From contig JAHFGU010000086.1 in the NCBI GenBank assembly GCA_023247285.1, forward strand, positions 1-6,579: DNA of 6,579 nt, in the 5' to 3' direction. Below the pieces are notes generated by a model. It was not told the DNA's origin. It searched no databases and worked only from the letters and a program-made list of their open reading frames with translations. The position numbers were made by a program, and so were the translations under genes. Origin of the DNA: Candidatus Omnitrophota bacterium (GTDB lineage: Bacteria > Omnitrophota > Koll11 > Aquiviventales > Aquiviventaceae). Positions 1-4,705 of this stretch are shown here, in pieces; position 1 is the stretch's first letter; each line of letters begins with the position of its first letter.

Positions 1-588
1 CGCGCCCAGCAAGTCGCGATAGTCCATGCCGTGGCGCCAGGCCAGCTCATCGAGGCATGTGCAGCCTTCCATCGGCACATTGATGTGCAAGCGCTGCAAG
101 ACCGGCTTGGCGTCCGGGTAATACTGCACCAACCGGTTCAGAGTCGTCGTCTCATCGACCGCATGCTCGCCGGCCTGAGGAGCGGTGTGGACGCCGGCCG
201 CATGCTCCAGCATAGGAAACACCATGGTTTCCTCCTCTTCCATCTGATCGCGCAGGCTCCGGATGAGCGCCTGCAGCGTCGCTGCGACCTGAGGGTACGC
301 CGATTCGTTCGGGACTAAGAGGTGCTCACTGAGGGCGTGAAGCCGGAGCGGCTTTTCATGGTGCTCGGTCGCGAGCCGGAGCCGAAGCGGCAGGGCCAGG
401 AACGGGCGGCAGGCCTGCACCGCTTCTTCTTCCCGCTTGCTGTGCTCCTCGATCTGCCGGCAAAGGCTGACGCAGAGCTCCCCCAGCGCGAACCACGCCT
501 CCGGACCCGCGCGCAGCGCGTGCTCCATGGTGCCGAGCTTCGCGCGGAGCTGCGCGTGGTCGCCGCGCAGCTGCGCCATCATATCCAT
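1..588 (-). CDS. Hemerythrin-like protein with C-terminal ScdA_N/DUF1858-like domain (partial, 3' end beyond window)
   Basis: The first 196 residues are visible; the frame is open to the window edge. Residues 5-130 look like a hemerythrin-type four-helix bundle that would bind a di-iron centre: H11 in GDHAQLR, H49 and E53 in EEHSKREEE, H76/H77 in TEHHEKP, and E-rich EEEETMVFP at 117-125. The last helix normally begins H-x-x-E-E; here Q115 sits where the histidine is expected, so metal binding may be altered. Residues 147-196 resemble the small ScdA_N/DUF542 or DUF1858 domain (LNRLVQYYPDAKPVLQRL, then C176-T-C178), which in RIC/YtfE-type repair proteins sits at the N-terminus. The likely role is O2, NO or iron sensing or repair in the cytoplasm; this is inferred from family. 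The start at 588 follows a GAGAGG Shine-Dalgarno and overlaps the stop of a five-codon minigene. It lies 21 nt after regulator A, with its own predicted promoter inside that gene. Confidence 0.85.
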   Translation of the reverse strand, partial: MDMMAQLRGDHAQLRAKLGTMEHALRAGPEAWFALGELCVSLCRQIEEHSKREEEAVQACRPFLALPLRLRLATEHHEKPLRLHALSEHLLVPNESAYPQVAATLQALIRSLRDQMEEEETMVFPMLEHAAGVHTAPQAGEHAVDETTTLNRLVQYYPDAKPVLQRLHINVPMEGCTCLDELAWRHGMDYRDLLGA

Positions 589-605
589 CAGGCCCTCTCG
601 CTCAT
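588..605 (-). CDS. Five-codon leaderless minigene (MSERA) coupled to the hemerythrin gene
   Basis: ATG AGC GAG AGG GCC TGA. The stop codon shares one base with the hemerythrin ATG (TGATG). The A of this ATG lies 41.5 bp from the centre of the palindrome at 639-654 and 6 nt after a TACCGT hexamer, so a transcript from that promoter would start on the ATG itself. The GAGAGG codons double as the hemerythrin Shine-Dalgarno. It may serve as a ribosome loading site that couples translation into the hemerythrin frame. The peptide is inferred and could equally be a chance ATG. Confidence 0.35.
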   Translation of the reverse strand: MSERA

Positions 606-609
606 GGCG

Positions 610-1326
610 TCACGGTACGCCGTTGCCAGAGGCGCGTATATGACCGGTGTCATACACACGGGCGCCGCGGAGGGCCGCTTGCAGCCGCCTGGGCCGCAGG
701 ATGAGCAGCGAGCCGCGCGCGCCGGCCACGTCCCCGACCTGCTTCAGCATCCGGACGGCGCGGATCGCGCTCTCCGTGGTCGTCCAGGACATCTGGGCCA
801 GCTCCCGGTGCGTGACCGGGATGCGGTTGCCGAACTGCTCCCGCAGGCGCAGGATGGAGCGCACGAGGCGCACGCGCACCGGTTCGGCCACTGCACCATA
901 CTGCTGCGCCATATGCTGGAGGCGCCTGGCGCACAGCACCAGCGCCTCGTAGGCTAGGCCGGCATCCTCGCGCAGCGCGGCAGCGAACGCCTCGCGCGGG
1001 ATGCGCAGCACCCGGCACGCGGTGCCGGCCACAGCCCCCATCTGATACGCGCCGGACTCGAGCGCCGAAATGCCGCAGAGCGCCTCGCGCGGCGTGATCG
1101 TAAAGAGCACCGCGGAGTGCTGCGCGGCAGCCGTCGCGTGGGACGAACGCATGAGATGCACCCAACCCTCCAGCACCACCCAGACGGCCGTTGCCGGCTG
1201 GCCCTGCCGGAAGAGGACGGCCCCTTTGGCGTAGCGCTCGATGCGCGCCGTGGCGAGGACGCGATCACCCCACCGAGCGGACATATGGCGGAAAAGCGGA
1301 AGGTTGCGCACCGCGTGCGGAAGCAT
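610..1326 (-). CDS. CRP/FNR-family transcriptional regulator A
   Basis: This 238-residue protein has the CRP/FNR layout: a cyclic-nucleotide-binding-like beta-roll (about residues 8-120, with LPLFRHMS at the start, GAVLFRQG at 35-42 and VLEGWVHLMR at 51-60), a dimer helix around 122-145, and a winged helix at about 148-215. The recognition helix WTTTESAIRAVRML contains E185 and R189, which in CRP and FNR contact the TGA of the operator. The FNR N-terminal cysteine cluster is absent, so it is not an oxygen-labile 4Fe-4S FNR; the effector is unknown. Only ATG 1326 gives a normal N-terminus, and it has no Shine-Dalgarno. The predicted transcription start coincides with this ATG, so the message may be leaderless. 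Its last 15 or so residues (VYDTGHIRASGNGVP) are encoded over the next operator. The hemerythrin gene follows in the same direction. Confidence 0.88.
   Translation of the reverse strand: MLPHAVRNLPLFRHMSARWGDRVLATARIERYAKGAVLFRQGQPATAVWVVLEGWVHLMRSSHATAAAQHSAVLFTITPREALCGISALESGAYQMGAVAGTACRVLRIPREAFAAALREDAGLAYEALVLCARRLQHMAQQYGAVAEPVRVRLVRSILRLREQFGNRIPVTHRELAQMSWTTTESAIRAVRMLKQVGDVAGARGSLLILRPRRLQAALRGARVYDTGHIRASGNGVP
612..654 (-). promoter_or_regulatory. CRP/FNR-type operator and class II promoter of the hemerythrin gene
   Basis: Bases 639-654 form a perfect 6+6 inverted repeat with a 4-nt spacer, TATGAC-N4-GTCATA. On the minus strand a 21-nt spacer follows, then TACCGT (617 to 612). 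The centre of the palindrome lies 41.5 bp from position 605. This is the standard class II position for CRP/FNR activators. The operator is embedded in the last codons of regulator A, so the hemerythrin gene can be transcribed apart from the regulator. Confidence 0.6.
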
Positions 1327-1332
1327 GGCGCC

Positions 1333-1375
1333 ACGGTACGCGATCGCTTGGCGGCCATCTATGACGGCGATCAGA
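1333..1375 (-). promoter_or_regulatory. Degenerate CRP/FNR-type operator and promoter of regulator A
   Basis: On the minus strand, TCTGAT-N4-GTCATA (1375 to 1360) keeps one perfect half-site and a 4/6 match in the other. A 21-nt spacer follows, then TACCGT (1338 to 1333), then 6 nt and the ATG at 1326. The distances match the hemerythrin promoter to the base, and the block GCGTACCGTG(G/A)CGCCATG is shared with it. This suggests autoregulation or cross-regulation by a CRP/FNR protein. The weaker half-site makes it less certain than the other three. Confidence 0.45.
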
Positions 1376-1386
1376 AAGGACGGGCT

Positions 1387-1527
1387 CTAAATGGAGCCAT
1401 CTATGCATCTTCACATTCGGGGTGGTTCCATTGACCCCGAGCAAGCGCAGCGCGTCGAGGGGTTCCCCTTCGACTTCGCTCAGGGTCACTGCGCCTTATG
1501 TGAAGATGCAATTGTGGGCGCATTTAG
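1387..1527. repeat. MITE-like element 1: 30-bp imperfect inverted repeats around a REP-like core
   Basis: Bases 1387-1416 and 1498-1527 are inverted copies that align without gaps over 30 positions, with 23 identical, including 13 in a row (ATGTGAAGATGCA and its complement) and CATTTAG at the outer end. The interior holds the palindromic core CCCTTCGAC...GCTCAGGG at 1466-1485. No gene is seen inside. The right arm provides the TAA stop of regulator B (1526-1524); the left arm ends 12 nt before the operator of regulator A. It may be a small non-autonomous mobile element; no transposase is present. Confidence 0.55.
1466..1485. repeat. REP-like palindromic core
   Basis: CCCTTCGACTTCGCTCAGGG is an imperfect palindrome whose minus-strand reading contains GAGCGAAGTCGAAGG. 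The same GAGCG-n-AGTCGA-GG style recurs in the hairpin cluster at 5637-5666, which points to a dispersed genomic repeat family. GGGGTTCCCC directly precedes it. Confidence 0.45.
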
Positions 1528-2174
1528 GCGCGGGCCAGGTCGGCGAGCTGCTGGGGCTTGACGATCGTCGTGGCCCCGCGGGAGGACTTCACGATGCCCT
1601 GCTTCTTCAACTGACTGAGGACGCGGATCGTCGTCTCCACCGTCGTGCCGGCGAGCTCAGCCAGCTCGTGCTTGGTGAGCGGGACCGTGGGGCCGAACTT
1701 CTCGGCCAGCAGCACCAAGGCCTGGGCCAGGCGCCGCTCGACGGAGTCGTAGACCGCGCAGCTCTTGTCTTCGACGTGGCGCAGCCGGTCGCAAAACAGG
1801 CACAGCGACGCCTGCAGGAAGGCCGGATTCCGCTGCAGCAGCTCATGGAAGGCGTCGGCCTGGATGCGCACGACCACCGAGTCCTCGGCCGCGACCGCAT
1901 CGACCGGGTAGGGCTTGCGATCGAGCGCCGGCAGGCAGCAGAAGGTTTCCCCCGGGGCCATCACGCAGGTCGTCGAGGCGTGCCCGCTCTCCAGGAACTT
2001 CATGAGGTGCACGCGCCCGGTCTTGACCACGCAGACCGTGTCCGCCCGGTCGCCGGCGCGGAAGATGGTTTCGCCTTTGGCATAGGCCCGCTCGCGGGAT
2101 CGGGCGGCCAGGCGCTGCCGCTCCTCAGGGGTCAGGCGCTTGAACAAGTCGAGGTGCGCGAGGAATTGTTCCAT
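1524..2174 (-). CDS. CRP/FNR-family transcriptional regulator B
   Basis: This 216-residue protein has an N-terminal beta-roll sensor (about 5-115; YAKGETIFRAGD, VKTGRVHLMK at 50-59, APGETFCCLPAL at 73-84), a dimer helix near 117-140, and a winged helix at 145-212. The recognition helix GTTVETTIRVLSQLKKQG has E180 and R184 at the operator-contact positions. It carries several cysteines (C48, C70, C79, C80, C125, C128, C139) but no FNR-type N-terminal cluster; whether any sense redox is unknown. ATG 2174 is chosen because MEQFLAHLDLFKRL is a typical family N-terminus; the frame is open back to GTG 2348, but that extension would translate a terminator hairpin. No clear Shine-Dalgarno is seen. 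Upstream lie an operator, a long leader and a terminator, suggesting attenuation or a separate promoter. The stop codon lies in an inverted-repeat arm. Confidence 0.9.
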   Translation of the reverse strand: MEQFLAHLDLFKRLTPEERQRLAARSRERAYAKGETIFRAGDRADTVCVVKTGRVHLMKFLESGHASTTCVMAPGETFCCLPALDRKPYPVDAVAAEDSVVVRIQADAFHELLQRNPAFLQASLCLFCDRLRHVEDKSCAVYDSVERRLAQALVLLAEKFGPTVPLTKHELAELAGTTVETTIRVLSQLKKQGIVKSSRGATTIVKPQQLADLARA

Positions 2175-2188
2175 GGGCGGTCGCCCGT

Positions 2189-2197
2189 ATCTTACCA
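2189..2197 (-). promoter_or_regulatory. Possible extended -10 promoter of regulator B
   Basis: The minus strand reads TGGTAAGAT, a TGn extension plus a TAAGAT hexamer. It would start transcription near 2182, only about 8 nt before ATG 2174 and downstream of the intrinsic terminator. No good -35 box is visible. If used, regulator B would have basal expression independent of the operator at 2409-2424. Confidence 0.3.
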
Positions 2198-2221
2198 GAG
2201 CGCCGCCTGCCTCTGCAGCAC

Positions 2222-2276
2222 AAAAAACCCCTGGATCCGCACGCCGTGTCTTCATACGTCCCGGCGGATCCAGGGG
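2222..2276 (-). terminator. Strong intrinsic terminator in the leader of regulator B
   Basis: Arms 2264-2276 and 2228-2240 form a perfect 13-bp GC-rich stem (CCCCTGGATCCGC with its complement) around a 23-nt loop. On the minus strand it is followed at once by TTTTTT (2227-2222). There is no T tract on the plus-strand side, so it acts on leftward transcription. It could end the pckA operon, or act as an attenuator for transcripts starting near 2375. Confidence 0.8.
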
Positions 2277-2293
2277 GTCAACCCCAGGGCCAT
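2252..2293 (-). CDS. Possible leader peptide MALGLTPWIRRDV overlapping the terminator
   Basis: A 13-codon frame with a good Shine-Dalgarno (GGGAGGGA, 2307-2300) 6 nt before ATG 2293. Codons 6-10 run through the 5' arm of the terminator stem, and the TGA stop (2254-2252) lies in its loop, so a translating ribosome would hold the stem open. The ATG itself is the 3-nt loop of a 6-bp hairpin (CAGGGC-ATG-GCCCTG, 2285-2299), which could limit initiation. This is the arrangement expected of translation-coupled attenuation, but it rests on sequence only. Confidence 0.4.
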   Translation of the reverse strand: MALGLTPWIRRDV

Positions 2294-2381
2294 GCCCTGT
2301 CCCTCCCTGGTGGGGATCACGCGGGAGTCGCTTGCCAGGGCGGAGCACTCCTCCGCGCCTGCCGCTCCTGTTCCCGCTCTT

Positions 2382-2424
2382 AGTCTAGTCGAGCGCTGGT
2401 GCCGCGTGTATGACCAGCGTCATG
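2382..2424 (-). promoter_or_regulatory. CRP/FNR-type operator and class II promoter upstream of regulator B
   Basis: Bases 2409-2424 read TATGAC-N4-GTCATG, a 5/6 inverted repeat. On the minus strand a 21-nt spacer separates it from TAGACT (2387-2382), giving a predicted start near 2375, 41.5 bp from the centre. The spacing is identical to the promoters of regulator A and the hemerythrin gene. No ATG lies at the start here; a leader of about 200 nt precedes regulator B. Confidence 0.6.
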
Positions 2425-2435
2425 CGGCCTACGAT

Positions 2436-2452
2436 GCGCAGGGTCTCTGCGC
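2436..2452 (-). other. Short hairpin just after the DUF2934 gene
   Basis: GCGCAG-N5-CTGCGC forms a perfect 6-bp stem beginning 1 nt after the TGA of the DUF2934 gene. It lacks a T tract, so it could be an RNA 3'-end protector or a weak pause site rather than an intrinsic terminator. Confidence 0.3.
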
Positions 2453-2453
2453 G

Positions 2454-2651
2454 TCAACTCAGCAAGCGATTCCTCAGCGCGCGCGAGCGCACGATGCGCT
2501 CAGCTTCCAGCCAGTCCTCCACATCACGGCCGTCCTCGCGGCCTCGCTGCTCGTACAGGCTGTACGCCACGCGCGCGATATCCGACGCGCCAACGGTCGA
2601 CGCCCCATTCCCCGGCTGCTCAGCCTTCGCTCGCTTTACGGCAACGGCCAT
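2454..2651 (-). CDS. DUF2934 domain small protein
   Basis: This 65-residue protein carries the DUF2934 signature at about residues 24-52: DIARVAYSLYEQRGREDGRD followed by VEDWLEAER. The function of the family is unknown; the proteins are small, soluble and charged. The N-terminal 20 residues are basic and probably disordered. A strong GGAGG sits 8 nt before ATG 2651, inside the end of the winged-helix gene, which it overlaps by 16 bp, so the two are probably translationally coupled. It is the last gene of the pckA operon. Confidence 0.8.
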   Translation of the reverse strand: MAVAVKRAKAEQPGNGASTVGASDIARVAYSLYEQRGREDGRDVEDWLEAERIVRSRALRNRLLS

Positions 2652-2974
2652 GGTCCGCCCTCCTCGTCACGACCCGCCCCGACTGCATCCTCCGCCGACA
2701 CCGCGCTCATCGGCGCCCGCGCCTCCACCACAACCTCCAAGTCATGCCGGACCGCGCGGACCAGGCCTGCTCGCGTGAGCGCGCCGACGGCCATCATCAC
2801 CATCGGCGCCGGCCAATCCAGCTCGCGGATCAGCCGGCGCAGCGTCGTCGCCCCATGCCCCTCGAGGCGCGTCAGGATGTCGCCCTCGACCAGCCCCAAC
2901 GGGGTCATCAGCGACCGGGTCGTGTCCCGCGCCTCGAGGCGGTTCACCGGCCCGGTGGTGCCCTGGGGATCCAT
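2636..2974 (-). CDS. Small winged-helix domain protein
   Basis: This 112-residue protein has a predicted winged helix at about residues 24-85: GDILTRLEGHGATTLRRLIRELDWP gives the first helices, APMVMMAVGALTRAGLVRAV a recognition-type helix, and HDLEVVVEA a wing strand. It looks like small MarR-like or DUF2582-like winged-helix proteins; I cannot assign a named family. It may be a local DNA-binding regulator of carbon metabolism genes, which is inference. GGGAGG lies 6 nt before ATG 2974, the gene follows pckA by 23 nt, and it overlaps the DUF2934 gene. The C-terminal 25 residues are Gly/Pro/acidic and likely disordered. Confidence 0.75.
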   Translation of the reverse strand: MDPQGTTGPVNRLEARDTTRSLMTPLGLVEGDILTRLEGHGATTLRRLIRELDWPAPMVMMAVGALTRAGLVRAVRHDLEVVVEARAPMSAVSAEDAVGAGRDEEGGPWPLP

Positions 2975-2997
2975 CGCGTCCTCCCGCGTGGCGTCCG

Positions 2998-4629
2998 CTA
3001 AGCGGGCGCGTCCGTCGCGCCTGCGAATTGTGTGGCGTTGTCGCGGAACCTGGCGGCCAGCTCCGCCGCCTTGGCGTCATAGGCGGCCGGATCGGCCCAG
3101 GTCGATCGGGGATCGAGCAGCCGCTCCGGCACGCCCGGGCACCGGGTGATGGCGGAGAGCTGGAAAACCGGATCCGGCGTGGCGGGGGCTTCGGTCAAGG
3201 CGCCGCTGAGCGCCGCGTTGATCATGGCGCGCGTCTGGCCGATCGGGATCCGCCGGCCGACGCCGTACGGGCCGCCGGTCCAACCGGTGTTGATGAGCCA
3301 GCAGGCCGCGCGGTGCGCGGTGATCTTCTCGGTCAGCAGATCCGCGTACACCCGGGGGCGCAGCGCCATGAAGGGCGCGCCGAAGCACGCGCTGAACGTG
3401 GCCTTCGGCTCGACGATGCCCAGCTCGGTGCCCGCCACCTTCGCCGTGTAGCCGGAGAGGAAGTGGTGCCGCGCCTGCTCGGGCGAGAGCCGCGCGACCG
3501 GCGGCAGCACGCCGAAGGCGTCGCAGGTCAGCATGACGATGTTCGCCGGATGACCCGCCGCGCGGGTGGGGCTGGCGTTGGGAATGCCGTCGAGCGGATA
3601 GGCGCCGCGCGTGTTCTCGGTGAGGGTATCGTCGTCCAGGTCGAGCGCGCGGGTGGCCGGATCGATGGCCACATTCTCGAGGACGGTGCCGAAGCGCCGC
3701 GTCGTCGCGAAAATTTCCGGCTCGGCCTGCGGCGAGAGCCGGATCATCTTCGCGTAGCAGCCGTTTTCGAAATTGAACACCCCGCGGTCGCTCCAGCCGT
3801 GCTCGTCGTCGCCGATGAGCGTGCGCCGGGGGTCGGCGGAGAGCGAGGTCTTCCCGGTCCCGGAGAGCCCGAAGAAGAGGGCCGCGTCCCCTTTCGGGCC
3901 GACGTTGGCGGCGCAATGCATGGAGAGCACGCCCCTGAGCGGCAGCAGGTAGTTCATGATCGTGAACACCGACTTTTTAATCTCGCCGGCGTAGCTGGTG
4001 CCGCCGATGAGGACGAGCCTGCGGCCGAAGTCCATGAGGATGAAGGTGCCTGAGCGCGTGCCGTCCCGCTTGGGCTCGGCCTGGAAGAGCGGCGCGTGCA
4101 GCATCGTGAACTCCGGCCGGAATACCCTGCCGTCATCCGCCGCCGCCGGGAGCGCAGGGAGGAACATGGTGCGCGCGAAGAGGCTGTGCCAGGCGGTCTC
4201 GGTGATCACCCGGATGGGGTGCTGATACGCCGGATCGGCGCCGACGAGACAATCCTGGACATAGCGCGCCTTGCTCTGGAGGTAGGCCAGCACCCGCCGG
4301 TGCAGCCGCTCGAAGCGCTGCGGATCAAACGGCCGGTTGACCGCGCCCCACCAGATGTGGTTGGCGCTGGACGGCTCGCGCACGATGAATTTGTCGCCCG
4401 GGGAGCGGCCGGTGTGGCGCCCGGTCCGCACGACCAGCGGGCCGCCGGAGGCGAGCAGCCCTTCCCCCCGATGGATCGCGTGCTCATACAGGGCGGCGAC
4501 GCCGAGGCGCCGATGGATCTGCGACGAAGGCCGGGCGGGGGATTGCGCGGAGACGGATAGCGCGCGGCGCGCAGATGCGGGACGTCGCGGCAGTATGCGC
4601 GGGCGTTTCATTGGGAGGCCTGGTGGCAT
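2998..4629 (-). CDS. pckA: Phosphoenolpyruvate carboxykinase (ATP)
   Basis: PckA (EC 4.1.1.49) interconverts oxaloacetate plus ATP with phosphoenolpyruvate, CO2 and ADP, the first committed step of gluconeogenesis or an anaplerotic route. Counting from ATG 4629 (543 residues; the family is about 530-540), it shows R75 in TGRSPGDKF, Y213 and K218/K219 in TSYAGEIKKS, H238 in LSMHCAANVG, the P-loop GLSGTGKTS at 254-262, the metal-binding LIGDDEHGW with D274/D275, and R341 in ENTRGAYPLD. All substrate, metal and nucleotide residues I can check are present. The frame is open to 4752, but that would overlap sufT and the promoter. ATG 4629 lies within 1 nt of the predicted transcription start; ATG 4611 (MKRPRILPRR, 537 residues) is the alternative, with only a weak AGG upstream. 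It heads an operon with the winged-helix and DUF2934 genes and has a CRP/FNR-type operator in front. Confidence 0.95.
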   Translation of the reverse strand: MPPGLPMKRPRILPRRPASARRALSVSAQSPARPSSQIHRRLGVAALYEHAIHRGEGLLASGGPLVVRTGRHTGRSPGDKFIVREPSSANHIWWGAVNRPFDPQRFERLHRRVLAYLQSKARYVQDCLVGADPAYQHPIRVITETAWHSLFARTMFLPALPAAADDGRVFRPEFTMLHAPLFQAEPKRDGTRSGTFILMDFGRRLVLIGGTSYAGEIKKSVFTIMNYLLPLRGVLSMHCAANVGPKGDAALFFGLSGTGKTSLSADPRRTLIGDDEHGWSDRGVFNFENGCYAKMIRLSPQAEPEIFATTRRFGTVLENVAIDPATRALDLDDDTLTENTRGAYPLDGIPNASPTRAAGHPANIVMLTCDAFGVLPPVARLSPEQARHHFLSGYTAKVAGTELGIVEPKATFSACFGAPFMALRPRVYADLLTEKITAHRAACWLINTGWTGGPYGVGRRIPIGQTRAMINAALSGALTEAPATPDPVFQLSAITRCPGVPERLLDPRSTWADPAAYDAKAAELAARFRDNATQFAGATDAPA

Positions 4630-4633
4630 CCCT

Positions 4634-4677
4634 ACTCTAGGACACCCGGCGCTTCCATATCTATGATGTCCGTCATA
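4634..4677 (-). promoter_or_regulatory. CRP/FNR-type operator and class II promoter of pckA
   Basis: Bases 4662-4677 read TATGAT-N4-GTCATA, a 5/6 inverted repeat. On the minus strand a 22-nt spacer leads to TAGAGT (4639-4634). A start 41.5 bp from the centre falls at 4628, within the ATG at 4629-4627. The site lies between sufT and pckA, so pckA is probably transcribed separately from the suf genes under control of a CRP/FNR-family protein, plausibly one of the two encoded nearby. Confidence 0.6.
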
Positions 4678-4705
4678 CCCAGAACCCTGGAAGACGCCGG
4701 CCCGG

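Larger units (their letters stand above)
2222..2375 (-). ncRNA. Candidate leader RNA or terminated small RNA
   Basis: A transcript starting at the position predicted from the operator at 2409-2424 (about 2375) and ending at the T tract of the terminator (2222) would be about 154 nt. It would contain the start-codon hairpin, the short peptide frame and the terminator stem. CCAGGG (2310-2305) can pair with either of two CCCTGG copies (2289-2284 or in the terminator 5' arm), allowing alternative folds. It may be the attenuated leader of regulator B or an independent small RNA. Confidence 0.35.

Noticed and set aside
322..957. Plus-strand 211-codon frame
   Set aside because: It is antisense to the hemerythrin gene and regulator A, and its translation shows no family features.
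610..2174. Calling either regulator FNR
   Set aside because: Neither has the N-terminal cysteine cluster needed for a 4Fe-4S centre, and the operators differ from the FNR consensus.
2175..2348. N-terminal extension of regulator B to GTG 2348
   Set aside because: The extra 58 residues would be translated from the terminator hairpin and leader; the family N-terminus begins at ATG 2174, and the GGAGGA before GTG 2348 leaves no spacing.
1422..3149. A 575-codon open frame on the plus strand
   Set aside because: It runs antisense to regulator B, the leader, the DUF2934 and winged-helix genes and the end of pckA, all with clear family motifs. Its translation is Arg/Ser/Pro-rich low-complexity sequence, as expected of a shadow frame in GC-rich DNA.
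3028..4053. Plus-strand 341-codon frame
   Set aside because: It is antisense to pckA, whose catalytic motifs are intact; the Gly/Arg/Glu-rich translation is a GC-skew artefact.
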